From Chloroflexota bacterium (GTDB lineage: Bacteria > Chloroflexota > Dormibacteria > CF-121): 37,479 bases of DNA. The position numbers and the translations under genes were made by a program. Location of the stretch: the NCBI GenBank assembly GCA_005882775.1, contig VBDY01000130.1, forward strand, positions 1 through 37,479, in the 5' to 3' direction. Below are positions 1 through 8,135 of this stretch, in pieces; the first letter of the stretch is position 1, and each line of letters opens with the position of its first letter. Under the pieces are notes generated by a model. That model searched no databases. It saw only the letters and a list, made by a program, of their open reading frames with translations, and had not been told where the DNA came from.

Positions 1-375
1 GCGCTGTCCTGCGTGGTAATCGTGCGCCTGCCCTTTCGCGTCCCCACGGATCCGCAGCAGCTGGCGCGGAGCGCGGGCCTGATGGATCCGTTCGCGGAGC
101 TCGTGCTTCCCGAAGCCGTGCTCCGCCTGAAACAGGGGTTCGGCCGGCTGATCCGGCGGCAGACGGACAGAGGCGCGGTGGTCCTCCTCGATCACCGAGT
201 AGCCAACCGCACCTACGGGCGCGCCTTCCTCGATGCCCTGCCCCGGGCCGCCGTGCACATCGGGCGCTCAGAGGAGGTAGCGCCCGCCATCGGCCAGTGG
301 CTGCGGCCCGGGGCGTCGCCCCCCGCAGGTGGCGCGGGACGTGCCACACCTGCGTCTGAGACGTTTTCCGCGTGA
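1..375 (+). CDS. DinG/XPD-type ATP-dependent DNA helicase, C-terminal end (5' truncated by window)
   Basis: The frame is open from the first base and reads ALSCVVIVRLPF before the first possible internal start at 13, so this is the tail of a gene that begins outside the window. The segment QGFGRLIRRQTDRG followed by VVLLDHRV and a YGRAFLDALP stretch is the helicase motif VI region and end of DinG/XPD-like superfamily 2 helicases, which unwind DNA using ATP. The last 30 or so residues are Ala/Gly/Pro-rich and not conserved. Its stop overlaps the start of the next gene by four bases (GTGA, 372-375), so the two are probably translationally coupled. The family assignment is good; the exact subfamily (DinG against YoaA) cannot be told from the tail. 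Confidence 0.8.
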   Translation, partial: ALSCVVIVRLPFRVPTDPQQLARSAGLMDPFAELVLPEAVLRLKQGFGRLIRRQTDRGAVVLLDHRVANRTYGRAFLDALPRAAVHIGRSEEVAPAIGQWLRPGASPPAGGAGRATPASETFSA

Positions 376-1241
376 ACCCCCAGCAGCTGCAGGTCGGCCT
401 GGCGCAGATGGACTGCACCCTGGGCGACCGCCAGGCCAACCTGGAGCGGCACCAGCGCTGGGTTGAGAAGGCTCGCCAGGCCGGCGTTCAACTACTGGTA
501 TTCCCTGAGCTGAGCCTGACCGGCTACTTCCTCAAAGACCTGGTTCCGGAAATCGCGATCACCCTCGAGGGTCCGCAGATGAAGGAGATCCTGGGGTTAT
601 CAAAGGACCTCGACCTGGTGGTGAGCGCGGTCATCGAGGAGCCCGACCACCGATATTTCAATGCCAGCCTCTACCTGAGCAACGGAGAGCTGGCACATTT
701 GCACCGGAAGGTCTACCTGCCCACCTACGGGATGTTCGACGAGCAGCGCTACCTCGCTCCAGGCGACAGGTTCCGCAGCTTTAAGACGCCTTTTGGCCGG
801 GCCGGGATCCTGATCTGCGAAGACATCTGGCACCTTTCCAGCGCCTACATCCTCAGCCTGGAAGGCGTCGACCTGATCATCTGTCCGTCGGCGAGCCCGG
901 GTCGAGGGGTCACCACCGACGAGCGGCTGGGCACGGCAGAGTCTTACAACCTGGTCTGCCGGACTTACGCGCAATTTCTGACAACCTTCTTTCTCTACTG
1001 CAACCGGGTCGGCTACGAGGATGGAGCCAATTTCTGGGGCGGCTCGATGGTGATCGCTCCCAACGGTGACATCGTCGCCCAGGAGGAGGACGCGGACGAG
1101 GCACTGGTCACCGCCACCCTGGAGCTGGGCGAGGTGCGCCGGCAACGCCTGGCCAACCCGCTGCTGCGCGACGAGCGCGTGGAATTGACCATCAATGAGC
1201 TCCGCCGGGTCTGGCATGAGCGAACCCGCAAGCCCTACTGA
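372..1241 (+). CDS. Nitrilase-superfamily amidohydrolase, stand-alone glutaminase subunit of NAD+ synthetase
   Basis: A 289-residue carbon-nitrogen hydrolase. The Glu-Lys-Cys triad is visible: E46 in [11 protein letters not shown]113 in [14 protein letters not shown], and C149 in LICEDIWH. The lysine and cysteine contexts are those of the glutaminase half of glutamine-dependent NAD synthetases rather than of generic nitrilases. It ends at the beginning of nadE, which encodes only the synthetase half. I infer that this protein hydrolyses glutamine and passes ammonia to NadE in the last step of NAD+ synthesis. In most bacteria with a glutamine-dependent enzyme the two parts are one polypeptide; here they are separate overlapping genes. 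The start is GTG at 372, in a GTGA overlap with the helicase stop. An independent amidase role cannot be excluded. Confidence 0.85.
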   Translation: MNPQQLQVGLAQMDCTLGDRQANLERHQRWVEKARQAGVQLLVFPELSLTGYFLKDLVPEIAITLEGPQMKEILGLSKDLDLVVSAVIEEPDHRYFNASLYLSNGELAHLHRKVYLPTYGMFDEQRYLAPGDRFRSFKTPFGRAGILICEDIWHLSSAYILSLEGVDLIICPSASPGRGVTTDERLGTAESYNLVCRTYAQFLTTFFLYCNRVGYEDGANFWGGSMVIAPNGDIVAQEEDADEALVTATLELGEVRRQRLANPLLRDERVELTINELRRVWHERTRKPY

Positions 1242-2070
1242 ACCGATCTTCCAGCCGCTGGCCATCAATGGCCCGCTCGTCCGTCAAATCCTGGTCCGTT
1301 TCCTGCAGAACGAGGTGCGTAAGGTCGGCTTCGAGAAGGTGGTGCTTGGGCTGAGCGGCGGGGTGGACTCGAGCCTGGTGGCCACCCTGGCGGCGGAGGC
1401 GCTGGGTCCGAGCAACGTCAGGGCGCTGATCATGCCCTACCGGGGCAGCGACCCCAAGAGCCGGAGGGATGCTCTCCAGGTTGCCGGCCAGCTCGGCATT
1501 GATTACCTCGAGGTGGACATCAGCCCCCAGATCGACGCCTACTTCAGCCGGTTCGCGGACGCCGACCAGAAGCGGCGTGGCAACAAGATGGCCAGGGAGC
1601 GGATGTCGATCCTGTATGACCAGTCCTGGGCCTGGCGCGCCCTGGTCCTGGGGACGAGCAACAAAACCGAGCTCCTACTCGGATACGGAACCATCTACGG
1701 TGACCTTGCCAGCGCCATCAATCCACTCGGCGACCTGTACAAGACGCAGGTCTGGCAGCTCGCGGACGTGGTCGGCGTTCCCACCGACATCGTCAAAAAG
1801 GCGCCCTCTGCCGACCTCTGGGCCGGCCAGACCGACGAGGTCGAGCTGGGCTTCCAGTACCGGGTGGTCGACCAGCTCCTCTACCACCTGATCGACCGCC
1901 GCTACACCGTCGCCGAGGTGGAGCAGCTGGGCTTTCAGCGTGCGTTCATCGAGGACGTGCTCCGGCGGGTAAGGGACAACCAGTACAAGCGGCGCCTCCC
2001 GGTGATCGCAAAGCTTTCCTCACGCACCATCGACCGCGACTTCCGCTACCCGCGCGACTGGGGCCATTGA
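1216..2070 (+). CDS. nadE: NAD+ synthetase (ammonia-transfer synthase domain)
   Basis: NadE adenylates nicotinic acid adenine dinucleotide with ATP and replaces AMP by ammonia to form NAD+. The PP-loop [13 protein letters not shown] lies near residues 45-57. [20 protein letters not shown] and the [12 protein letters not shown] segment are the family's substrate-binding blocks. At 284 residues this is the synthase domain alone; the glutaminase is the preceding gene, which it overlaps by 26 bp. I chose ATG 1216 (MSEPASP...) because homologous N-termini begin close to this point. ATG 1195, seven codons upstream, is the alternative. Neither has a strong SD, which suits translational coupling to the glutaminase. 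The catalytic blocks look intact. Confidence 0.93.
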   Translation: MSEPASPTEPIFQPLAINGPLVRQILVRFLQNEVRKVGFEKVVLGLSGGVDSSLVATLAAEALGPSNVRALIMPYRGSDPKSRRDALQVAGQLGIDYLEVDISPQIDAYFSRFADADQKRRGNKMARERMSILYDQSWAWRALVLGTSNKTELLLGYGTIYGDLASAINPLGDLYKTQVWQLADVVGVPTDIVKKAPSADLWAGQTDEVELGFQYRVVDQLLYHLIDRRYTVAEVEQLGFQRAFIEDVLRRVRDNQYKRRLPVIAKLSSRTIDRDFRYPRDWGH

Positions 2071-2071
2071 G

Positions 2072-2662
2072 CTGCAGCCACTGATCGCGACCGACCGCAT
2101 CGCTGCCTTCGCCTACTACGCGGCGGTCCTGGGCTGGTTTCTCAGCGAGCTCGTCATCAGCTACCGCTACCACGGGGCTTCAGGGTCGACGCCCAGGGAT
2201 CGCGGCTCGAGGTTCGTAGTCTCCGGCGGAATCGCGCTCGGGATCTGGAGCGCGTTCGCGACCGCCTACGCAGCTCCTCTGGCTGCCATCGGTTGGCACC
2301 GGGACGCACTGCTGGCGGCGGGTATCGTGCTGATGGCCACAGGGATCGGGCTCCGCTTCTACGCCGTCCACACGCTGGGCCGGTATTTCACCCTTACGGT
2401 GAGGACCCACCAGGGCCAGCGAGTGATCGAGGCAGGTCCATACCGGCTGGTTCGCCATCCCTCCTACAGCGCCATCCTGCTGACATTTGGTGGGATGTGT
2501 CTGGCTCTTGCCAACTGGCTGACCTTGCTGACGATCGTATTCCCGGCGATCGCGATCGCCTACCGGATCCGGGTGGAAGAGGCCGTCTTGCTGGACGCGC
2601 TGGGCGACGACTACCGTCGCTACATGGGCCATACCAAGCGACTCGTACCGTATGTCGTCTGA
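2072..2662 (+). CDS. Isoprenylcysteine carboxyl methyltransferase-like integral membrane protein (non-canonical start)
   Basis: The C-terminal half has the ICMT/phospholipid-methyltransferase signature: GPYRLVRHPSYSA, then a hydrophobic segment and a charged RIRVEEAVLLDALGDDYRRYM end. This implies an SAM-dependent methyltransferase embedded in the membrane; the substrate is unknown. The only canonical starts (GTG 2327, ATG 2333) would give 111 residues and cut away the first membrane helices. The same frame is open back to a stop at 2003 and encodes convincing membrane segments (IAAFAYYAAVLGWFLSEL, then SGGIALGIWSAFATAYAA) but contains no ATG, GTG or TTG. I place the start at CTG 2072, 8 nt after a GGGG, giving 196 residues. 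ATT 2066, overlapping the nadE stop by one base, is the main alternative. Function is moderately sure; the start is inferred. Confidence 0.65.
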   Translation: MQPLIATDRIAAFAYYAAVLGWFLSELVISYRYHGASGSTPRDRGSRFVVSGGIALGIWSAFATAYAAPLAAIGWHRDALLAAGIVLMATGIGLRFYAVHTLGRYFTLTVRTHQGQRVIEAGPYRLVRHPSYSAILLTFGGMCLALANWLTLLTIVFPAIAIAYRIRVEEAVLLDALGDDYRRYMGHTKRLVPYVV

Positions 2663-2665
2663 CCG

Positions 2666-3352
2666 ATGGGCACCCTTTACCTGGTGGCGACACCGATCGG
2701 CAACCTGGAGGACATCACGCTGCGAGCGGTGCACGTGCTGGAGTCGGTGCCGCTGGTGGCCGCCGAGGACACCCGGCACACGCAGAAGCTGCTCACCCAT
2801 TTCGGCCTGCGTACTCCGATGATCAGCCTGCACGCCCACAACGAGGGACGCCAGCTGGAGTCCATCCTGCAGCGCCTCGCCCGGCACGACATGGCGCTGG
2901 TCTCAGATGCCGGCACACCGGCACTCTCGGACCCGGGTGTCCGGCTGGTCAGCGCGGCGGTGGCAAAGGGATATCCGGTGGTTCCCATCCCCGGTCCCTC
3001 CGCCGTGCTGGCGGCGGTGGTCGCTTCCGGCCTGCCCACCAACCAGTTCACGTTCCTGGGCTTCTTGCCGCGCCGCAAGGGAGAGCTGGAGCGGCTCCTG
3101 CGCGAGGCCGGCGCCGAACGTCGCACCTTTGTCTTCTTCGAGTCGCCGCATAGAATCCAAAAGACAATGGCTATAATGGCTGCCACCCTCGGCCCCCGCT
3201 CGCTGGTGGTGGCGCGGGAGATCACCAAAGTCCACGAAGAATTTCTGCGTGGGACGCCGGCGACCCTCCTGGAGCATTTCGAGAAGGCTCCACCCCGTGG
3301 CGAGTTGACGGTCGTGGTTGCCGGCAGCGACTGGAGATCTCCGAATGGCTAA
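2666..3352 (+). CDS. rsmI: 16S rRNA (cytidine-1402-2'-O)-methyltransferase RsmI
   Basis: RsmI methylates the 2'-hydroxyl of C1402 in the 16S rRNA decoding centre using SAM. The N-terminus MGTLYLVATPIGNLEDITLR and the AAEDTRHTQKLL, SDAGTPALSDPG, PGPSAVLAA and FFESPHR blocks are the standard tetrapyrrole-methylase-fold motifs of this family. It has 228 residues, shorter than the usual 270-290, because the C-terminal extension is missing. ATG 2666 lies three bases after the preceding stop. The 3' end overlaps the start of metG by 8 bp. A second small-subunit rRNA methyltransferase, rsmA, lies three genes downstream. Confidence 0.95.
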   Translation: MGTLYLVATPIGNLEDITLRAVHVLESVPLVAAEDTRHTQKLLTHFGLRTPMISLHAHNEGRQLESILQRLARHDMALVSDAGTPALSDPGVRLVSAAVAKGYPVVPIPGPSAVLAAVVASGLPTNQFTFLGFLPRRKGELERLLREAGAERRTFVFFESPHRIQKTMAIMAATLGPRSLVVAREITKVHEEFLRGTPATLLEHFEKAPPRGELTVVVAGSDWRSPNG

Positions 3353-4889
3353 GTTTTACGTCACGACCGCGATCGTCTACGTGAATGCCCCCCCTCACCT
3401 CGGCTATATCTACGAGCTGGTGGGGACCGACGTGCTCGCCCGCTATCACCGCCTGGTCGGTGACGACACCTTCTTTTTGACCGGGACCGACGAACATTCC
3501 CAGAACGTGGAACGCCAGGCACGAGAGAAGGGGCAGGACACCCGCGCCTACACCGACCGGATGGCCGAGGTCTACCGGGAGATCGAGGCCAGCTTCAGCA
3601 TCTCGTACGACCGGTTCATACGGACCGAGGACGCGGACCACGTTCGGGGGGTCCAGACGCTGCTCGCAAAGATCCAGGCCAGGGGCGACATCTACGAAGG
3701 CAGCTACGAGGGCTGGTACTGCGTGGCGTCGGAGCAGTTCTTTCAGGAGAGCGAGCTGATCAACGGCTACTGTCCTTACCACCCGACCATCAAAGCGGTC
3801 TGGCTCAAGGAGAAGAATTACTTCTTCGCCCTGGCTCGCTACCAGGAACGCCTTCAGGTGCACATCGACAAGCATCCCGAGTTCATTCAGCCGGAGAGCC
3901 GGCGCAACGAGGTGCTGGGCTGGCTTAAGGCCGGGTTGCAGGATTTCAGCATCTCGCGCTCGACGGTCAAGTGGGGGATACCGTTTCCGGGCGATCCCGG
4001 ACAGGTCGTGTACGTCTGGGGAGACGCCCTGGTGAACTACATCACCGGCGTCGGCTACGGCACGGACGAGGCCATGTTCAAGCGCTGGTGGCCGGCGGAC
4101 CTACACGTCATCGGTAAGGACATCACCCGGTTCCACGCCCTCTACTGGCCGGCCATGCTGTTGTCGGCGGGGGTTTCTTTGCCCCGGCGGATCTGGGCCC
4201 ACGGGTTCATGACCGTGCGGGGTGAGCGGATGAGCAAGAGCGCCGGGAACTTCCTGGACCCGCTCGAAGCCCGGGACCGGTTTGGTGCGGACGCTGTTCG
4301 GTACCTGATCATGCGAGAGCTGCCCTTCGACCGGGACGGCGATACCAGCTGGGAGACCATGACCGACCGGTTCAACGCCGACCTGGCGAACGACCTCGGA
4401 AACTTCGTGTATCGAAGCCTGTCGATGCTCCAGCGGTACTTCGACGGTAAGGTGCCGGCACCGGACGGTGACACCATCCCGCTCGACAAAAAGCTCCGGA
4501 CTGCGTTTGAACAGGCCGTCCGGGACCTGGAGCGTCACCTCAAAGCCGTCGACTTCACCGGCAGCCTGGAATCGACCTGGCAGGCGATCAATCGCGGTAA
4601 CAAGTACATCGAGGAAAGCGCCCCCTGGGTGCTCGCCAAGCAGTCCGACCAGCGCAAGCGGCTGCAGACGGTCATGTACAACCTGGTCGAGGCCATTCGC
4701 CTCACCTGCTACCTGATCGCCCCCTTCATGCCTGAAACATCTCAGCGGATCGCGAGCCAGGTGAAAGCCGACCTCAAGGCACCCTGGGCTACCGCCCGCG
4801 AGTGGGGGAGGGTAGCGCCGCGAACGCAGACCACGCTGGGGGGAGTGCTCTTCCCCCGGATCGAGAAGAAGCCGGAGCTGGTCGGCTGA
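3345..4889 (+). CDS. metG: Methionyl-tRNA synthetase
   Basis: A class I aminoacyl-tRNA synthetase that charges initiator and elongator tRNA-Met. The HIGH-type motif is HLGY at residues 18-21, within VYVNAPPHLGYIYELVG. The KMSKS-type motif is RMSKS near residues 295-299, followed by AGNFLDP. The connective-peptide region YCVASEQFF...YCPYHP keeps only part of the zinc-knuckle cysteines. Length is 514 residues, without the C-terminal EMAP/tRNA-binding domain of longer enzymes. The start is ATG 3345 (MAKFYVTTAI); an upstream in-frame start at 3318 would add residues absent from the family. The gene overlaps rsmI by 8 bp and shares CTGA with tatD at its end. Confidence 0.96.
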   Translation: MAKFYVTTAIVYVNAPPHLGYIYELVGTDVLARYHRLVGDDTFFLTGTDEHSQNVERQAREKGQDTRAYTDRMAEVYREIEASFSISYDRFIRTEDADHVRGVQTLLAKIQARGDIYEGSYEGWYCVASEQFFQESELINGYCPYHPTIKAVWLKEKNYFFALARYQERLQVHIDKHPEFIQPESRRNEVLGWLKAGLQDFSISRSTVKWGIPFPGDPGQVVYVWGDALVNYITGVGYGTDEAMFKRWWPADLHVIGKDITRFHALYWPAMLLSAGVSLPRRIWAHGFMTVRGERMSKSAGNFLDPLEARDRFGADAVRYLIMRELPFDRDGDTSWETMTDRFNADLANDLGNFVYRSLSMLQRYFDGKVPAPDGDTIPLDKKLRTAFEQAVRDLERHLKAVDFTGSLESTWQAINRGNKYIEESAPWVLAKQSDQRKRLQTVMYNLVEAIRLTCYLIAPFMPETSQRIASQVKADLKAPWATAREWGRVAPRTQTTLGGVLFPRIEKKPELVG

Positions 4890-5668
4890 TCGACTCACAC
4901 GCGCATCTTCTGCATCTGAAAGCACCGCTCAATCCGGAAATCGCTCTGGAGGAGGCTCGGGCAGCGGGCGTCGAGGCGGTTGTCAACATCGGCAACGATC
5001 CGGGCGACAACCAGGCCGGGATCGATCTCACCGAGCGGATCGCCGGACTGCGGACGACCGTCGGCTGGCATCCCCACGTCGCCTCTGAGCCCATGACGGC
5101 CGAGCAGCGGCGCGAGCTCCGGCGGCAGGTCGCACATGCGAACGTGGTGGCAGTGGGAGAGATCGGCCTCGACTACCACTTCACCGACTATCACCGGGTG
5201 CCGGCTAAGGAGCAGGCCAGGGCCTTCCGTGACATGCTGGCGCTGAGCCAGGAGGTGGGCAAGCCGGTAGTCCTCCACACGCGGGAGGCGTTTGCCGACC
5301 TGCTCGCCATCCTTGATGAGTTTCCGGGTACGTCCGGCGTCTTTCATTGCTTCAGCGGGAACGCCGCGATCGCGACCGAAGCCCTGGCGCGCGGATTCCT
5401 GATATCGTTCGCCGCGACCGTAACCTATCCCAACTCCCACCAGGTGGTGGGGGCCGCCGGTACCGTGCCCCTGGACCGGATGCTGGTGGAGACCGACTCG
5501 CCCTTCCTGCCGCCGCAGAGCCGGCGCGGCAAACCAAACGCCCCGGCGTTCCTGCCCGAGACCGTCGCCTTCATCGCCGGCCTGCAGGGAACCTCACCCG
5601 AGGCGGTAGCCCAGGCAACCGCTGCCAATGCCGTCCAGCTATTTCACCTGCAGGCCGATCGCGAGTAA
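4886..5668 (+). CDS. tatD: TatD family metal-dependent deoxyribonuclease (apparent CTG start)
   Basis: TatD is a TIM-barrel metal-dependent hydrolase with DNase activity. The metal ligands are all visible: DSHAHL at the N-terminus, GEIGLDYH, VLHTREA, VFHCFSG and VETDSPFLPP. Family members begin immediately before the DSHAH motif, and here that codon is CTG at 4886, in a CTGA overlap with the metG stop (4886-4889). A GGAG lies 8 nt upstream at 4874-4877. The only canonical upstream start, GTG 4802, would add 28 non-homologous residues inside metG. From CTG the protein has 260 residues, the usual size. The metG-tatD-rsmA order is common in bacteria. Function is very secure; the CTG start is an inference from homology, the SD and the overlap pattern. 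Confidence 0.92.
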   Translation: MIDSHAHLLHLKAPLNPEIALEEARAAGVEAVVNIGNDPGDNQAGIDLTERIAGLRTTVGWHPHVASEPMTAEQRRELRRQVAHANVVAVGEIGLDYHFTDYHRVPAKEQARAFRDMLALSQEVGKPVVLHTREAFADLLAILDEFPGTSGVFHCFSGNAAIATEALARGFLISFAATVTYPNSHQVVGAAGTVPLDRMLVETDSPFLPPQSRRGKPNAPAFLPETVAFIAGLQGTSPEAVAQATAANAVQLFHLQADRE

Positions 5669-6539
5669 GGCTCTCGACCTTGCCTCCCCCGGCACCATCC
5701 GGGCCGTGGCTCGCAGGTTCGGTGTTCGGTTCGAGCGAAAGTGGGGTCAGACCTTTCTGGCTGACCGGGATTACCTGGACCGCCTGGTGAGTCAGCTCGA
5801 GCTGACGGCAAAGGACCGGGTGCTCGAGATCGGCCCGGGACTGGGCGTGCTCACGCGCGAGCTCGCGCAAAATACGTCCGCGGTGGCCGCCGTCGAAATC
5901 GATCCCGCGTGTGTGCGTGCGCTGGGGCTCACCCTCCGGGGCCTGAGCAGCGTCCGCATCATCGAGGGGGACATCCTCAAGCTGGCGCCCGGCGAGTTGA
6001 TCGGCCCGCCATACCGGGTGGTGGGAAATATTCCCTACAACCTGACGGGCGCTCTGCTGGTGCAGCTGCTTGCCCAGGCCGCCGCCCCGGACCGGATTGA
6101 CCTCTTGCTTCAGAGAGAGGTGGCTGAGCGCCTGGCTGCACCCCCCGGTGCCTGGAGCCTGGCCACCCTGGCGGTGCGGGTCTACGGGGAGCCCGAGCTG
6201 GAGCTCACGGTGCCCCCGGAAGCCTTCTACCCCACGCCCAAAGTCGCCTCTTCGCTCCTGCGCATCGTTCCCCAGGCGCAGCCGTCGATCCCGCGGGGCG
6301 ACCTGAGCGACTTCTTCTCGATGGCCAGGGCCTTCTTCCAGGCTCGCCGCAAGCAGCTTCCGTTCGCATTGGCCCGGGGACTGGGCTTAACCGGGGCGGA
6401 GGCTAAGGAGCGGCTGCGCGTTATAGGCATCGACCCGGCCCGCCGGGCCGAAACCCTGACCCTTGACGAATGGAGGCGGTTGTTCGACAGTGAGCGTGGC
6501 AATTGGAAACCAGGCCGGAGCTCCTCGAGATCAGCTTGA
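5628..6539 (+). CDS. rsmA: 16S rRNA (adenine-1518/1519-N6) dimethyltransferase (KsgA)
   Basis: RsmA dimethylates two adjacent adenosines in the 3'-terminal helix of 16S rRNA late in small-subunit assembly. Motifs visible are KWGQTFLADRDYLDRLV near the N-terminus, the SAM-binding VLEIGPGLGVLT, VEIDPACV, and the catalytic VGNIPYNLTGAL, followed by a C-terminal helical domain. ATG 5628 gives 303 residues and overlaps tatD by 41 bp; GTG 5706 would give 277 residues with a 37-bp gap. I favour the upstream start because SPGTIRAVARRFGV resembles the family N-terminus. The first dozen or so residues may still not be translated. The stop shares TTGA with the following transporter gene. Confidence 0.93.
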   Translation: MPSSYFTCRPIASKALDLASPGTIRAVARRFGVRFERKWGQTFLADRDYLDRLVSQLELTAKDRVLEIGPGLGVLTRELAQNTSAVAAVEIDPACVRALGLTLRGLSSVRIIEGDILKLAPGELIGPPYRVVGNIPYNLTGALLVQLLAQAAAPDRIDLLLQREVAERLAAPPGAWSLATLAVRVYGEPELELTVPPEAFYPTPKVASSLLRIVPQAQPSIPRGDLSDFFSMARAFFQARRKQLPFALARGLGLTGAEAKERLRVIGIDPARRAETLTLDEWRRLFDSERGNWKPGRSSSRSA

Positions 6540-7876
6540 CCCAGGACTCCGGCTATGATGCAGGCGCCTTGAGGGATCCCCGCGAGATCATCCTCCCGCG
6601 CCCGCCGGGCTTTGGCACGGTTCTTGGCAGACGTGACTTCCGGCTGATCTGGTTCGCCCAGGTCTCCTCCCAGCTCGCCGACAAGTTCTTGATGTTCTCC
6701 CTCCTGGTTCTGACGTACACGGTTAGCCGTGCCAGCTCCCAGGGAGCCATCCTTTTCCTGGCATACACATTTCCCTCGGTCGTGCTCAGCTCTGTGGCCG
6801 GCGTCTACGCGGACCGGCACGACAAGAAGCGCTTGATGTTTTACACGAACGTCATCCGCGGGGGCCTGATTCTCCTGATTCCCCTGAGCCGCTTCAGCTC
6901 CTACTTCTCCCACGTGACCTGGCACCTGCTGGTGATCACCTTCCTGTTTGCCGCGGTCGGCCAGGTCTTTGCCCCCGCAGAGGCCGCCTCGATTCAGTTC
7001 ATCGTCCGGTCGGAGGAGCTGATGACGGCCACCTCGGTCTTTACCAGCACCGTGATCGTGACCCTGCTGGTAGCGGTGCCGCTCTCGACCCTCGCCATCA
7101 AGTTCCTGGGTCCGGACTCGCCGTACTGGATCGCGGCCGGTCTCTTTCTGCTCGCCTCCTGGCTCATCTACCTTGTGCGCGCGAAGCTACGGGCACACAA
7201 CCACGCGAATCACTCACGCGCTCCTGACTTCTTCTTCGAGCTGCGCGAAGGGCTTGGCATCATCGCCCGGCGGCCGCTGGTACGGTTTGCCGTGATCCAG
7301 CTGAGCCTGACGATCACGGTGGTCTTCTCGATCTTCGTGCTGGCCCCGCAGTACATGAGCACGGTGCTCAAGCTGCTGCCCACCGACGTCTACCTGTTCC
7401 TGGCCCCGGCCGTGATCGGCATGCTGGGGGCAGCCTTCTTCCTCGGCGAGTACGGGCGCCACTTCCGGCGCAGCCATCTACTGATAGGAGGCCTGGTCGC
7501 GGGTGGGGTCACCCTGGTGCTGATCGCCATTCTTCCAAACCTCCTCCGACAGTTCGCACCGGCGCTGATCAGCGTGTTCCCTGTGGTCTTCGGCTTCATC
7601 GGTGGGATCGAGTTCGGGGCTCTGTTCATCCCCGCCTTCACGGTCCTCCAGGAAAAGACGGAGGCGGAGATGCGAGGCCGGATCTTCGGAGCCATGTTTA
7701 CGATCGTCAATGCCGCCGTGGCGCTCCCCATCCTGGTGGCCGGCGGCCTGGCTGACATCTTCGGGGTCACCGCGGTCATCGTCGGCATGGGATGTCTGAT
7801 GGTGGCGACCGGCGCCATCTCCGCCCTCACCGGCCGGCGCAGTCCGCTCGGCCCGCCCGACCTGGCCAGTACCTAG
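6536..7876 (+). CDS. Major facilitator superfamily transporter (MFS exporter type)
   Basis: A 446-residue membrane protein with about 12 hydrophobic segments. It has the MFS loop motif between helices 2 and 3 (AGVYADRHDKKRLM) and a weaker symmetry-related block in the second half. The arrangement RRDFRLIWFAQVSSQLADKF before the first helix resembles the drug/siderophore-exporter branch (MFS_3/EntS-like). The substrate is unknown. Possible starts are TTG 6503, TTG 6536 and TTG 6569. I chose 6536 because it forms a TTGA overlap with the rsmA stop, the same architecture as ruvC-ruvA, and a GAGA lies just upstream. It is the last gene of the first co-directional block; the tRNA promoter follows. 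Confidence 0.8.
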   Translation: MTQDSGYDAGALRDPREIILPRPPGFGTVLGRRDFRLIWFAQVSSQLADKFLMFSLLVLTYTVSRASSQGAILFLAYTFPSVVLSSVAGVYADRHDKKRLMFYTNVIRGGLILLIPLSRFSSYFSHVTWHLLVITFLFAAVGQVFAPAEAASIQFIVRSEELMTATSVFTSTVIVTLLVAVPLSTLAIKFLGPDSPYWIAAGLFLLASWLIYLVRAKLRAHNHANHSRAPDFFFELREGLGIIARRPLVRFAVIQLSLTITVVFSIFVLAPQYMSTVLKLLPTDVYLFLAPAVIGMLGAAFFLGEYGRHFRRSHLLIGGLVAGGVTLVLIAILPNLLRQFAPALISVFPVVFGFIGGIEFGALFIPAFTVLQEKTEAEMRGRIFGAMFTIVNAAVALPILVAGGLADIFGVTAVIVGMGCLMVATGAISALTGRRSPLGPPDLAST

Positions 7877-7948
7877 CCAGAGCGCGGGCCGGCGTAGGCG
7901 GATCGCAGCGGTGCATGCGAGCATTGAGGCGTTCCTCCTAGGCGAAGG

Positions 7949-7954
7949 TATAAT
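7949..7954 (+). promoter_or_regulatory. -10 element of the tRNA-Val promoter
   Basis: A perfect TATAAT 13 bp upstream of the tRNA gene. A weak -35-like TTGAGG (7924-7929) lies 19 bp upstream of it. The position puts transcription start a few bases before the mature tRNA 5' end. Confidence 0.7.
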
Positions 7955-7967
7955 CCTGTGGTTCTAC

Positions 7968-8041
7968 GGGCGCATAGCTCAGTTGGTACGAGCGCTTCCA
8001 TGACAAGGAAGAGGTCACAGGTTCGACTCCTGTTGCGCCCA
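7968..8041 (+). tRNA. tRNA-Val (anticodon GAC)
   Basis: The cloverleaf folds completely. The acceptor arm GGGCGCA pairs with TGCGCCC, the D stem is GCTC/GAGC, the anticodon stem is CTTCC/GGAAG with loop ATGACAA, and the T arm is ACAGG, TTCGACT, CCTGT. The discriminator base is A at 8041. The anticodon GAC reads GTC and GTT valine codons. No CCA is encoded, so CCA must be added after transcription. The gene is flanked by its own promoter and terminator and is a single-gene unit. Confidence 0.97.
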
Positions 8042-8077
8042 GTCCTCTCCGTCAAGGTTTGAGCCAGCTGACAAAAC

Positions 8078-8112
8078 AAAGGGACCGGCTTCGCGCCGGT
8101 CCCTTTTTCTTT
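8078..8112 (+). terminator. Rho-independent terminator after tRNA-Val, probably bidirectional
   Basis: A perfect 9-bp stem GGGACCGGC/GCCGGTCCC with loop TTCGC, followed by TTTTTCTTTT. On the minus strand the stem is followed by TTTGTTTTG, so it can also terminate the VOC gene that ends at 8136 from the other side. Confidence 0.92.
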
Positions 8113-8135
8113 TGCGAGCCTGCGGTCGTTCGGTG

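Noticed and set aside
2293-3153. 286-codon plus-strand frame overlapping the ICMT-like gene and rsmI
   Set aside because: Shadow frame with Pro/Arg/Gly-rich sequence; both overlapped genes have clear family motifs.
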